From assembly GCA_036399015.1 (NCBI GenBank), contig DASWNW010000081.1:1-64000 (forward strand): 64,000 nucleotides of DNA. Reading direction: 5' to 3'. Under the pieces are notes generated by a model that worked only from the letters and a program-made list of their open reading frames with translations, was not told the origin of the DNA and did no database searches. The position numbers and the translations under genes are program-made. Shown here piece by piece: positions 17,229-26,297 of the stretch. Origin of the DNA: QHVT01 sp036399015. Its GTDB lineage: Bacteria > Acidobacteriota > Thermoanaerobaculia > Gp7-AA8. Numbering within the stretch: position 1 is the stretch's first letter; every line of letters begins with the position of its first letter.

Positions 17229-19364
17229 ATGAAGCAGGTCGTACAGTCGCTGAATGACGGAACCACCACGGTGGCGGAGGTCGCTACGCCAGCCGCCGCG
17301 GCGGGCCGTGTGCTCGTGCGTACGTCCGTGAGTCTTCTCTCCGCGGGGACCGAGCGCATGCTCGTGCAGTTCGGGCGCGCGGGGATGGTGGCCAAGGCGC
17401 GCCAGCAGCCGGAGAAGGTCCGGCAGGTGTGGGACAAGGTGCAGACCGACGGACTGCTGGCGACGGCGGAAGCGCTGCGCAGCAAGCTCGACGAACCGCT
17501 GGCTCTCGGCTACTGCAACGTGGGCGTGGTGCAGGAAGTCGGCGCCGGCGTCTCCGGGATCGCCCCGGGGACGCGTGTCGTCTCCAACGGCCCGCACGCG
17601 GAAGTGGTCTCCGTCTCGCGCAACCTCTGCGCTGCGATACCCGACCCGGTCTCCGACGAAGCGGCATCCTTCACCGTCCTCGGCGCAATCGCGCTGCAGG
17701 GCATCCGCCTCGCCAACCCCACTCTCGGCGAAAGCTTCGTCGTCACTGGCCTCGGTCTGATCGGCCTCATGGCCGTGCAACTCCTGCGCGCCAACGGCTG
17801 CCGCGTGCTCGGAATCGATCCCGATCCCTGGAAGGCGGAGATGGCCCGCCGCCTCGGCGCCGAGGTCGTGCCGGCCGCGAACGTCGGCGACCCGCTCGGC
17901 GTCGCGCAGGCGTTCTCCCGCGGGCGCGGCGTCGACGGCGTGATCATCACCGCCTCCACGCGCAGCAACGATCCCGTGACCCAGGCCGCGCGCATGTGCC
18001 GCAAGCGCGGCCGCATCGTCCTGGTCGGCGTGACCGGGCTGGAGCTGAACCGCTCCGACTTCTACGAGAAGGAGCTCAGCTTCCAGGTCTCCTGCTCCTA
18101 CGGGCCGGGGCGCTACGATCCCGACTACGAGGAGAAGGGGCACGACTACCCGCTCGGCTTCGTGCGCTGGACCGAGCAGCGGAACTTCGAGGCGGTGCTG
18201 GACATGATGGCCTCGGGGCAGCTCGACGTGACGCCCCTCATCACCCACCGCTTCCCGTTCGACGAGGCGCCGCGCGCTTACGAGCTGCTCTCCACCGGCA
18301 GCGAGCCATACCTCGGCATCGTCATGCAGTACGCGCCGGAGCGGGTGGATGCGTCGCGCACGGTGCGGCTCGCCCCCGCCGCGCGCGCGCCGCTGGCCGC
18401 CGGCGCGCCGACCGCGGCAGTCATCGGCGCGGGCAACTACGCCGGCCGCGTGCTGATCCCCGCCTGGAAGAACGCCGGCGCGCGGCTGCACACCATCGTC
18501 AACAACGGCGGCGTGAGCGGTACGCACTACGGCCGCAAGTACGGATTCGAGCTCGCCACCACCGACGCGCGTTCGGTCGTCGACAACCGCGACGTCGACA
18601 CGGTGGTCATCGCCACCCGGCACGACAGCCACGCCCACTACGTCTGCGCCGCCCTCGAGGCAGGGAAGCACGTCTTCGTCGAAAAGCCGCTCGCGCTGAC
18701 GGACGAGGAGCTCGATCGCATCGACCGCACCTACGCCGCCTCGGGCGGCGGGCAGCGGCTGCTGATGGTCGGCTTCAACCGCCGCTTCTCGCCGCTGACG
18801 CAGAAGGCGAAGCAGTTGCTCGAAGGCGTGGTCGAGCCGAAGAGCTTCGTCATCACCGTGAACGCCGGCGCCATCCCCGCGTCGCACTGGACGCAGGACC
18901 CGCGCCTCGGCGGCGGGCGGCTCGTCGGCGAGGGATGCCACTTCATCGACCTGATGCGCCACCTGGCCGGGTCGCCGATCGTGAAGTGGTCGGTGCAGAC
19001 CATCGGCAACGCCGCCGGCGGCGGCGTGCGCGACGACAAGGCCGTCATCACTCTCGGCTTCCAGGACGGCTCGTTCGGAACCATTCACTACCTCGCCAAC
19101 GGCCACGCCTCGTTCCCGAAGGAGCGGGTGGAGGTGTTCGTGGCCGGACGCGTGCTGCAGATCGACAACTTCCGCACCCTGCGCGGCTTCGGCTGGGCGA
19201 GCTTCTCGAAGCTCAGTCTCTGGCGGCAGGACAAGGGGCAGCAGGCCTGCGCCCAGGCGGTGGTCGACGCCATCCGTACCGGCGCGCCGGCCCCGATCCC
19301 GTACGACGAGCTGATGGAAGTGAGCCGCGTGACCGTCGCCGTGGGCAGAGCAGCGCGTGACTGA
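17229..19364 (+). CDS. Bi-domain oxidoreductase (MDR dehydrogenase + Gfo/Idh/MocA)
   Basis: A 711-aa fusion. Residues 1-375 are a zinc-type alcohol dehydrogenase/MDR module (GYCNVGVVQEVGAGVSGIAPG; VTGLGLIGLMAVQLLRANGC is the NAD-binding fold). Residues 390-711 are a Gfo/Idh/MocA oxidoreductase (AVIGAGNYAG, HVFVEKPLALTDEEL, GRLVGEGCHFIDLMRHL). This architecture is typical of exopolysaccharide loci, almost always beside a heparinase II/III-like gene as here. The substrate is unknown; sequential redox on a sugar C-atom is plausible. GGAGG precedes the ATG. Confidence 0.9.
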   Translation: MKQVVQSLNDGTTTVAEVATPAAAAGRVLVRTSVSLLSAGTERMLVQFGRAGMVAKARQQPEKVRQVWDKVQTDGLLATAEALRSKLDEPLALGYCNVGVVQEVGAGVSGIAPGTRVVSNGPHAEVVSVSRNLCAAIPDPVSDEAASFTVLGAIALQGIRLANPTLGESFVVTGLGLIGLMAVQLLRANGCRVLGIDPDPWKAEMARRLGAEVVPAANVGDPLGVAQAFSRGRGVDGVIITASTRSNDPVTQAARMCRKRGRIVLVGVTGLELNRSDFYEKELSFQVSCSYGPGRYDPDYEEKGHDYPLGFVRWTEQRNFEAVLDMMASGQLDVTPLITHRFPFDEAPRAYELLSTGSEPYLGIVMQYAPERVDASRTVRLAPAARAPLAAGAPTAAVIGAGNYAGRVLIPAWKNAGARLHTIVNNGGVSGTHYGRKYGFELATTDARSVVDNRDVDTVVIATRHDSHAHYVCAALEAGKHVFVEKPLALTDEELDRIDRTYAASGGGQRLLMVGFNRRFSPLTQKAKQLLEGVVEPKSFVITVNAGAIPASHWTQDPRLGGGRLVGEGCHFIDLMRHLAGSPIVKWSVQTIGNAAGGGVRDDKAVITLGFQDGSFGTIHYLANGHASFPKERVEVFVAGRVLQIDNFRTLRGFGWASFSKLSLWRQDKGQQACAQAVVDAIRTGAPAPIPYDELMEVSRVTVAVGRAARD

Positions 19365-19376
19365 GCGGGTGTCGCG

Positions 19377-21401
19377 GTGAGCCTGCGCTACGCGATCCGC
19401 GAGCTGCGGGAGCTCGGCCTGAAGCGGACGCTGTTTCGCGTCCAGTGGGAGGCGCGCAACCGGCTGCCGTTCGGCGGCGATCGCGCTCCCGCGGATGCCG
19501 CGATCCGGCTGCGGACGGAGGTCCTGCCGTTCTCGGCGCCCGATGCCGTGCGCGCGGCCGTGGCGGACCGCATCCCCGCCGATGCGCTGGAGCGGCTGCG
19601 GGCCGTGGCCGCCGGCGCGCGGCATGGAAAGATCGTCTCCTTCAGCCATGCCACCACCGACTTCGGCGATCCGGTCGACTGGTTTCGCGATCCCGAGACG
19701 GGGCGCCGCTGGCCGCAGCACACCGACTGGCGCACCGCCCTCCGCACCGGCGGCATGGGCGACGTGAAGCTGACCTGGGAGATCGGGCGTTTCCCGCAGG
19801 CGTACGCGCTGGCGCGCGCCGGGGCGTTCTTTCCCGCTGAGCGGGAAGAGCACGCGCGCGTCTTCGCGTCGCAGGTGGCGGACTTCAGCGCCGCGAATCC
19901 GTTCGGCCGCGGCATTCACTGGGCTTCGAGCCAGGAGATCGTCTTCCGGATCATGGCCTGGCTGTATGCGGCGCGGGTGCTGCTCGCTCCGGACCATCCG
20001 CTCTTCGGCACGCTCGCGCGCGAAGTGCGGGCCATGGCGGCGTTCACCGAGGAGCACATCGACTACGCGCGCATGGCGGTCTACAACAACCACCTGCTGT
20101 CCGAGGCGCTGGGGCTGTTCGTGGCGGGGGTCGTGCTCGAAGGTGCGCCCGAGGCGGAGCGGTGGCGGCAGGCGGGACTGGAGATCCTGGTCGAGCAGGC
20201 CGACCGGCAGTTCTACGAGGACGGCTCCTACATCCAGCAGTCGCACACCTACCACCGCGTGGCGCTGCACGATCTGCACTGGTGCATCGTCTTCTGCAGG
20301 GCGGCAGGGATGAAGGCTTCGGCGGAGATCGAGCGGGCGGTGGAGCGGTCGCTGGACTTCCTCTACGCGCATCAGAACGAGCGCGATGGCTGGCTGCCGA
20401 ACTACGGCACCAACGACGGCGCGCTGCCGGGCATCTACTCCGTCTGCGACTACCGCGACTTCCGGCCGGTGCTGCAGGCGGCCAGCATCGCCACGCGCGG
20501 CGAGCGGATCTACGCGGAAGGTCCGTGGGACGAGGAGCCGGCCTGGCTGTTCGGTGCGGACTCGGCCGGCGCGCCGTTACGGCGCCGCGACCGCCGCTCC
20601 GTTTCCTTCGGCGGCGGCCATCACGTGCTGCGCGGGGAGGAGTCGTTCGCCACCTTCCGCTGCGGCACGCTGCGCGATCGCTTCACGCAGATGGACATGC
20701 TCCACGTCGACCTCTGGCGCCGCGGCGTGAACCTCCTCGTCGACGGCGGCAGCTACCTCTATAACGGCCCGGCCGCCTGGCAGAAGCACTTCGTCAGCAC
20801 CACCAGCCACAACACCGTGACGGTGGACGGCATGGAGCAGATGGTCCATTACCGGAAGTTCAAGCTGCTCTATCCGCCGGACGCGGCGCTGCTCGAGTTC
20901 AATGCGAACGCCGCCACGGGAGAGCACTACGCGTTCCGCCGCGAGGGGGGCGACGTTGTGCACCGCCGCTCGGTGGCCATGGTGGGGGAGGACCGCTGGC
21001 TCGTGCTCGACACGATCACCGGCAGCGGCACGCACGACGTCCGCCTGCACTGGCTGGCGAACGACTTCCCGGTCGAGTTGCACGACAGCGGCATCTATCT
21101 GGTGACCGCGGAGGGTCGGATGTCCGTGACCGTGCACGGCGGTGACGGGCGGGCGCTGCCGCTGGACGTGGTGAAGGGCGACGCCGATACCCCACGCGGG
21201 TGGCTCTCCGGCCATTACGCGGAAAAGATTGCGGTCCCATCCATCGCCGTCCATCTGCGCGGCGAGCTGCCGCTCAGCGTGATGACGATCGTCGCCCCGC
21301 GGCGGCCGGAGGTCAGCGTTTCCCGAGGCGTGTGGCGCGTTGCCGACGGCGAGGGGGAGGTGGCGATCCGCGTGTCCGACGGCCGCTTGCAACCGGCGTA
21401 G
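19377..21401 (+). CDS. Heparinase II/III-like alginate-lyase-fold protein
   Basis: A 674-aa protein. The N-terminal (alpha/alpha) toroid includes YNNHLLSEALGLF and the DGSYIQQSHTYHR segment with candidate catalytic Asn, Tyr and His residues. The C-terminal heparinase II/III beta-sandwich begins near 400, with LLVDGGSYLYNG and TTSHNTVTVDGMEQM. Family members cleave uronic-acid-containing polysaccharides by beta-elimination. No signal peptide is visible, although some EPS-locus members act on export. It starts at GTG 13 nt after the bi-domain oxidoreductase. A lyase fits a polymer rich in uronic acids, matching the diacetamido-uronate genes upstream. Confidence 0.87.
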   Translation: MSLRYAIRELRELGLKRTLFRVQWEARNRLPFGGDRAPADAAIRLRTEVLPFSAPDAVRAAVADRIPADALERLRAVAAGARHGKIVSFSHATTDFGDPVDWFRDPETGRRWPQHTDWRTALRTGGMGDVKLTWEIGRFPQAYALARAGAFFPAEREEHARVFASQVADFSAANPFGRGIHWASSQEIVFRIMAWLYAARVLLAPDHPLFGTLAREVRAMAAFTEEHIDYARMAVYNNHLLSEALGLFVAGVVLEGAPEAERWRQAGLEILVEQADRQFYEDGSYIQQSHTYHRVALHDLHWCIVFCRAAGMKASAEIERAVERSLDFLYAHQNERDGWLPNYGTNDGALPGIYSVCDYRDFRPVLQAASIATRGERIYAEGPWDEEPAWLFGADSAGAPLRRRDRRSVSFGGGHHVLRGEESFATFRCGTLRDRFTQMDMLHVDLWRRGVNLLVDGGSYLYNGPAAWQKHFVSTTSHNTVTVDGMEQMVHYRKFKLLYPPDAALLEFNANAATGEHYAFRREGGDVVHRRSVAMVGEDRWLVLDTITGSGTHDVRLHWLANDFPVELHDSGIYLVTAEGRMSVTVHGGDGRALPLDVVKGDADTPRGWLSGHYAEKIAVPSIAVHLRGELPLSVMTIVAPRRPEVSVSRGVWRVADGEGEVAIRVSDGRLQPA

Positions 21402-21491
21402 CCTTGTTGCTAGTCTCGCAAACATTCGAGCACAGCGCCGTGGCGACGATCGAGTTCCCGCCCGTGATCATGCGCGCTGATTTCACCTGAC

Positions 21492-22700
21492 ATGAAACTG
21501 TTGATGATCCACCAGGCCTTCGTCTCTCTGGAGGAGGCGGGCGGCACGCGCCACGTGGAGTTTGCCAGCCACCTGGTCGCGACCGGCCATGAGGTCGCCA
21601 TCGTCGGCCCCAGCCACAGCTACCGCACCGCCGAGCGCGCGCGTGTCAGCGGGAACGTCAACGGGATTCAGGTCATCCGCGCCTACACCGCGCCGACCAT
21701 GCACAAGAGCTTCGCCTGGCGGCTGCTCTCGTTCGGCACGTTCATGCTCTCTTCGGTCCTGGCGTCGCTGCGCTCGGGAAAGCCGGACGTGATCCTCGGT
21801 ACCTCGCCGCCGATCTTCCAGGCCGTCTCGGCATGGCTGGTGGCGGCATTGTGGCGGCGCCCGTTCCTGCTCGAGATCCGCGACCTCTGGCCCGAGTTCG
21901 CGGTCGACATCGGCATCCTCAAAAACAAGCGGCTCATCAAGGCCGCCTATGCGCTGGAGAATTTTCTCTACAGACGGGCAGACCGGATCATCGTGAATTC
22001 TCCCGCGTATGTGACCTATCTTCTTTCGCGCGGGGTGCCGGAGCGGAAAGTCGAGCTCATCTCCAACGGCGTCGACCCGAAAATGTTCGACGGTCCGGCG
22101 CGGCGCGAGGAAGTGCGGCGCCAGTACGGCATCGGTGACGAATTTCTGGTCATGTACGCCGGCGCGCTGGGTGTGGCCAACGACATCCCCACACTGTTGC
22201 AGGCGGCAAAGCTGCTGCAGGAGCGAAAAGACATCCGCTTCGCCATCGTCGGCGACGGGATGAAACGCGCCGACCTGGAGCGCGAGGCGGGCGAGCTCGG
22301 GCTGACGAACCTCCGCTTTTACGATTCCGTCCCCAAGACGGAGATGAAGGACGTCCTCGCCGCCGCCGACGCGTGCGTGGCCATCCTCAAGAACATCCCC
22401 ATGTTCCGCACCACCTACCCCAACAAGGTCTTCGACTACATGGCCGCGCGCCGGCCGGTGGTCCTGGCCATCGACGGCGTCATTCGCGAGGTGGTGGAGC
22501 AGGGGAACTGCGGCGTCTTCGCGCAGCCGGGCGATCCTCAGGCGCTCGCGGCCGCGGTCCGCACTCTGGCCGACGACCGGGAGCGCGCCGCGCAACTCGG
22601 CCTCAATGGACGCGACTACGTCTGCAGACACTTCGACCGCCGCCAGCACGCGGAGCAGTTCCGGCTGGTGGTCGAGTCGATGAGCGCGAAGGGGCGATGA
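21492..22700 (+). CDS. Family 4 glycosyltransferase (WbuB-like)
   Basis: A 402-aa GT-B enzyme. The N-terminal acceptor domain has IHQAFVSLEEAGGTRH and EIRDLWPEFAVDIG. The C-terminal donor domain has NGVDPKMF, MYAGALGVANDIPTLL and the EX7E-like region around NIPMFRTTYPNKVFDYMAARRPVV. This layout matches WbuB-type transferases that add an N-acetyl-amino-sugar after the initiating phosphoglycosyl transferase, and the next gene is exactly such an enzyme. It is preceded by a 90-bp gap and overlaps the sugar transferase by ATGA. Confidence 0.88.
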   Translation: MKLLMIHQAFVSLEEAGGTRHVEFASHLVATGHEVAIVGPSHSYRTAERARVSGNVNGIQVIRAYTAPTMHKSFAWRLLSFGTFMLSSVLASLRSGKPDVILGTSPPIFQAVSAWLVAALWRRPFLLEIRDLWPEFAVDIGILKNKRLIKAAYALENFLYRRADRIIVNSPAYVTYLLSRGVPERKVELISNGVDPKMFDGPARREEVRRQYGIGDEFLVMYAGALGVANDIPTLLQAAKLLQERKDIRFAIVGDGMKRADLEREAGELGLTNLRFYDSVPKTEMKDVLAAADACVAILKNIPMFRTTYPNKVFDYMAARRPVVLAIDGVIREVVEQGNCGVFAQPGDPQALAAAVRTLADDRERAAQLGLNGRDYVCRHFDRRQHAEQFRLVVESMSAKGR

Positions 22701-23293
22701 AGCGGCTGATGGACGTGACCATCGCGGCGGTGCTGCTGGTGGTGCTCTCGCCGCTCATCGCGCTCCTGATGGTCCTGGTGCGGGTGATGCTCGGCTCGCC
22801 GGTGATTTTCCGCCAGCGCCGTCCGGGCCTGCACGAGCAGCCCTTCACCATCTACAAGTTCCGGACGATGACCGACGCGCGCGGGCCGGACGGGCAACTG
22901 CTGCCCGACAGCAAGCGCCTGACGCGTTTCGGCCGCTGGCTGCGCGCCTCCAGCCTGGACGAGCTCCCCGAGCTCTGGAACGTGCTCGAGGGGACCATGA
23001 GCCTGGTCGGTCCGCGTCCGCTGCTGCCCGAATACCTGCCGTATTACAGGGAGCGGGAGCGGCTGCGTCATACCGTGCGCCCCGGCATTACCGGTCACGC
23101 GCAGGTGAACGGCCGCAATGCCGCCGGCTGGGACGAGCGTCTGGAGATGGACGCCTGGTATGTCGAGAACTGGTCGCCGCTGCTCGACCTGCGCATTCTC
23201 CTGGCTACCGTAAAGGCGGTGGTGAACCGTAAAGGAGTGGCCATCGATCCCCGCAGTGAGATGCTCGACCTGAACGTCGAACGGAGCCGATGA
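22697..23293 (+). CDS. PglC/WcaJ-type initiating sugar phosphate transferase
   Basis: A 198-aa monotopic phosphoglycosyl transferase. One N-terminal re-entrant hydrophobic helix (about 8-30), then IYKFRTMTD, SLDELPELWNVLEG, MSLVGPRPLLPEY and the RPGITGHAQVNGRN signature. It lacks the four extra TM helices of WcaJ/WbaP, so it is the short PglC/EpsL-like form, which transfers a sugar phosphate (often diNAc-bacillosamine or GalNAc/GlcNAc) to undecaprenyl phosphate. This starts the repeat unit. ATGA overlaps on both sides show tight coupling. Confidence 0.92.
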   Translation: MKRLMDVTIAAVLLVVLSPLIALLMVLVRVMLGSPVIFRQRRPGLHEQPFTIYKFRTMTDARGPDGQLLPDSKRLTRFGRWLRASSLDELPELWNVLEGTMSLVGPRPLLPEYLPYYRERERLRHTVRPGITGHAQVNGRNAAGWDERLEMDAWYVENWSPLLDLRILLATVKAVVNRKGVAIDPRSEMLDLNVERSR

Positions 23294-24075
23294 CGAGCCG
23301 CCGTCCTGCAGAGCCGACTGTCCGCCGCGCCGTTCCCGCGGATGCCGCGCGCGTCGCTGCCATCGTGCGCGCGGGGATGCCCGAGCCGGTCGTGCCGCGC
23401 ACCATTTACGGCGCGCGCGGGTTCGTGCAGTTCCTGCGCGACTGTTTCGCGGTCGACGCCGGTCATTTCGCCGCGCGCTATTTCGTGGCCGTGCGCGGCC
23501 GCCGCGCGATCGGTTTTGCGGAGACGCGCCGCAATGCGGCCGAGGTTTTTCTCAACAACATCTATGTGGATCCGTCGCAGCGGGGAGGCGGCGTCGGCCG
23601 CCGACTCCTGAGCGCGGCATTGGCCGCGGACGCGGATGCCGAAACATTCGCGCTGGACGTCTTCAGCACGAACGAAGGGGCGCGGGCGTGGTATGTAGTG
23701 CTCGGATTGAGCGCACTGCATTCATACGATTGGAGAGCCGTACAGCCGCCGCCTGCAGGCGACGGCTTCTGGACCGTTTCCGGGCTTCCCCAGGCGGACG
23801 TGGTCCACGCCCGCTATGGATTTTCCCAGGTCGCGGTCGCAACATGGCAGGGCGTCCATGCACTGGGCCGCATTGGAGACCGCGTATTGCGGGCAGAGGC
23901 ATCGATGCTTCAGGACGATGACGCCGTGGCCGCGCTGGCCGCTCTCGGCGACGGGCGTGAGATTTACACCATCGTGGACAGTACGAAATCAGGTCTGCCG
24001 CTCCTATCCACCGCGTTCGCGCGCAGCGAGCGGATGCAGGGGCGGTTCGGTGACGTCGTGGCGAGGCTGCGATGA
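23290..24075 (+). CDS. GNAT N-acetyltransferase
   Basis: A 261-aa protein. Residues 10-140 are a GNAT domain: PADAARVAAIVRAGM, AIGFAETRRNAAEVFLNNIYVDPSQRGGGVGRRLL (acetyl-CoA-binding Q-R-G-G-G-V-G loop) and LDVFSTNEGARAWY. Residues 145-261 have no motif I recognise. It lies between a PglC-type transferase and, two genes on, a PglE-like aminotransferase, so N-acetylation of an amino-sugar nucleotide in place of PglD is possible. Coupled to both neighbours by ATGA. Confidence 0.8.
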   Translation: MTSRRPAEPTVRRAVPADAARVAAIVRAGMPEPVVPRTIYGARGFVQFLRDCFAVDAGHFAARYFVAVRGRRAIGFAETRRNAAEVFLNNIYVDPSQRGGGVGRRLLSAALAADADAETFALDVFSTNEGARAWYVVLGLSALHSYDWRAVQPPPAGDGFWTVSGLPQADVVHARYGFSQVAVATWQGVHALGRIGDRVLRAEASMLQDDDAVAALAALGDGREIYTIVDSTKSGLPLLSTAFARSERMQGRFGDVVARLR

Positions 24076-25097
24076 CCGGGGACTTCATCGGCACGGACGA
24101 TCCCCGGTGGCTGGAGGCGCTGGAGCGCCTGCCGCACGACGTCTACCAGCGTCCCGAATACGTCGGGATGTGCGGCCGCCTCGAAGGAGCGGAGCCGCTC
24201 GCCTTTCATGCGAAGGGCGCGGAGGGCGAGCTGCTCGTGCCGCTGCTGATCCGGCCGGCCGGTGAGGCTGCCGGCCGCCGCTTCGTCGACGCCACCGCTC
24301 CCTATGGCTATGCGGCGCCGGTGATCAGCGCGGGCGCCGATGCCGATGCGCTGCTGGATGCGTTCAGCGACGCCTGCCGCGCGCGCGGACTGGTCTCGGC
24401 CTTCCTCCGCCTCCATCCACTTCTCGATTTTCCGGTCACCCGGCTGGAGCGGTTCGGCAAAGTCGTGCACCACGGCCGGGTCGTGGCCATTGACCTCCGC
24501 AAGAGCTGCGATCAGCTCCGCAAGGAGATCCGCTCCAACCACCGCAGGGGAATTCAGACCCTCGTCGACCAGGGCTTCCACGTCCGCATCGACGACTGGT
24601 CGTTCTACGACGCCTTCATCGAGGCGTACTACGCGACCATGCACCGCGTGTCGGCGTCCTCGATCTACTTTTTCTCCCGCGCGTATTTCGACGCCGTCCG
24701 GGAGGAGCTTCAGCCGCACGTCCATCTGTTCGCGGTGTGCGCACCGGGGGGCGAGCTCGCCGCCGGAGGGATCTTCTTCGCCACCTCCGGGATCGTCCAG
24801 TACCACCTCGGCGGTACGTCCGATCAGCACCTGCACGCCGCCCCGTCGAAGCTCATGTTCAATGAGGCCATGCGCTGGGGCCACGAAGGCGGCCTGCGCT
24901 TCCTGCACCTCGGCGGAGGCGTCGGCGGACGCGAGGACTCGCTCTTCAAGTTCAAGGCGGGACTCGGCTCGAACGACTCGACCGCCCACTTTCACACGGC
25001 CCGGCTGATCTTCGATCGGGAAGCCTACGACCTGCTCGTGCAGAGCCGCCCCACGCCACCGGCCGATCCGGAGTTCTTCCCGCTGTATCGCGCGTAG
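24072..25097 (+). CDS. FemAB-like acyl/aminoacyl transferase
   Basis: A 341-aa double-GNAT protein. LRKEIRSNHRRGIQTLVDQGFHV, YYATMHRVSASSIYFFSRAYF and a C-terminal RFLHLGGGVGGREDSLFKFKAGLG are hallmarks of FemAB/peptidoglycan-bridge-type transferases found in exopolysaccharide loci. It belongs to the same broad family as the gene at 12632 but is diverged from it. The acceptor is unknown; amine acylation of a bacillosamine-like sugar or of the polymer is one possibility. Starts within the preceding GNAT gene's stop (ATGA). Confidence 0.78.
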   Translation: MTGDFIGTDDPRWLEALERLPHDVYQRPEYVGMCGRLEGAEPLAFHAKGAEGELLVPLLIRPAGEAAGRRFVDATAPYGYAAPVISAGADADALLDAFSDACRARGLVSAFLRLHPLLDFPVTRLERFGKVVHHGRVVAIDLRKSCDQLRKEIRSNHRRGIQTLVDQGFHVRIDDWSFYDAFIEAYYATMHRVSASSIYFFSRAYFDAVREELQPHVHLFAVCAPGGELAAGGIFFATSGIVQYHLGGTSDQHLHAAPSKLMFNEAMRWGHEGGLRFLHLGGGVGGREDSLFKFKAGLGSNDSTAHFHTARLIFDREAYDLLVQSRPTPPADPEFFPLYRA

Positions 25098-25112
25098 CCG
25101 GACGACATATCC

Positions 25113-25118
25113 GCTATG
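25113..25118 (+). promoter_or_regulatory. Candidate -10 box before the PglE-like aminotransferase
   Basis: TATGAT ends 12 nt before the ATG at 25131. If used, it would overlap the alternative ATG at 25116 and make that one untranslatable. No good -35 seen. Confidence 0.25.
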
Positions 25119-25130
25119 ATTCGGCGGCTT

Positions 25131-26294
25131 ATGCCGACCATCGCCACCGAGCCCGCTCTGAAACGGATTTATCTCTCCTCGCCTCACATGGGAGAGCAGG
25201 AGCGGTCGCTCCTCCTCGACGCCTTCGACTCGAACTGGGTCGCCCCCCTCGGGCCGCACGTGGATGCCTTCGAGCGCGAGATCGCCGAGTACCTCGGCGT
25301 GCGTCACGCGGCCGCTCTCTCGAGCGGCACCGCGGCGCTGCACCTGTCGCTGATCATCGCCGGCATCGGTCCCGGCGACGTCGTGCTCTGCTCCGACCTG
25401 ACCTTCTCCGCGTCCGCCAACCCGATCCTCTACTGCGGCGCGGAGCCGGTCTTCATCGACAGCACGGCGAGCTCCTGGAACATGGACCCCGACCTGCTGG
25501 AGGAAGAGCTCGAGGCGTGCGCGCGCGCCGGACGTCTGCCGAAGGCGGTGATCGCGGTCGATCTGTACGGCCAGAGCGCCGACTACGAGCGCATCGGCGC
25601 CCTGTGCGAGCGCTACGGCGTCCTGCTGATCGAGGACGCCGCGGAGGCCCTCGGCGCCACGTACGGCAACCGCAAGGCCGGCACGTTCGGGGCCATGGCC
25701 ATCCTCTCCTTCAACGGGAACAAGATCATCACCACCGCCGGCGGCGGCATGCTGGTATCGGACGATCCGGTCACGGTCGAGCGCGCACGTTTTCTGGCCA
25801 CGCAGGCTCGCGACAAGGCGCCGCACTACCAGCACTCCGTCATCGGCTACAACTACCGGCTCAGCAACCTCCTCGCCGCGGTGGGACGGGGCCAGTTGCT
25901 CGTGCTCGAGCAGCGGGTGGACGCGCGCCGCCGGAACTTCGACCGTTACGCGGAGGCGTTCCGTGACCTGCCGGGCATCTCCTTCATGCCCGAGGCGCCG
26001 TATGGGAAGTCCAACCGCTGGCTGACGGTCATGCTCGTCGATCCGCGCGAGTTCGGCGCGTCGCGCGAGGATCTCCGTCTCGCGCTCGAGCGGGAGAACA
26101 TCGAGGCCCGTCCGGTGTGGAAGCCGATGCACATGCAGCCGGTGTTCGCCGGTGCGAGGATCCGCGGCGGGAAGGTGTCGGAGAGCCTCTTCGATCGCGG
26201 GCTGTGTCTGCCGAGCGGATCGAATCTCACCGATGATGACCTCGACCGCGTGATCGACATCGTTCGCGCCCAGCGCGGCCGCGGACGCTCCTGA
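25131..26294 (+). CDS. DegT-family aminotransferase, PglE/EpsN-like
   Basis: About 387 aa (392 if the upstream ATG at 25116 is used). RIYLSSPHMG opens the family fold, SSGTAALHLSLIIAGIGPGD binds PLP phosphate, LIEDAAEALGA supplies the Asp, and SFNGNKIITTAGGG carries the Schiff-base lysine (Lys198 from this start). The N-terminus and Asn-Gly-Asn-Lys motif match PglE/EpsN-type enzymes that aminate the UDP-4-keto-6-deoxy sugar made by a PglF/CapD-type dehydratase. Such a dehydratase is encoded at the end of the locus (28189-30126). A TATGAT box at 25113-25118 makes the ATG at 25131 the better start. Confidence 0.88.
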   Translation: MPTIATEPALKRIYLSSPHMGEQERSLLLDAFDSNWVAPLGPHVDAFEREIAEYLGVRHAAALSSGTAALHLSLIIAGIGPGDVVLCSDLTFSASANPILYCGAEPVFIDSTASSWNMDPDLLEEELEACARAGRLPKAVIAVDLYGQSADYERIGALCERYGVLLIEDAAEALGATYGNRKAGTFGAMAILSFNGNKIITTAGGGMLVSDDPVTVERARFLATQARDKAPHYQHSVIGYNYRLSNLLAAVGRGQLLVLEQRVDARRRNFDRYAEAFRDLPGISFMPEAPYGKSNRWLTVMLVDPREFGASREDLRLALERENIEARPVWKPMHMQPVFAGARIRGGKVSESLFDRGLCLPSGSNLTDDDLDRVIDIVRAQRGRGRS

Positions 26295-26297
26295 CGC

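Noticed and set aside
17142..20372. A 1076-aa open frame on the minus strand
   Set aside because: It is antisense to the bi-domain oxidoreductase and heparinase-like genes, rich in Arg/His/Asp repeats typical of high-GC antisense frames, and has no domain.
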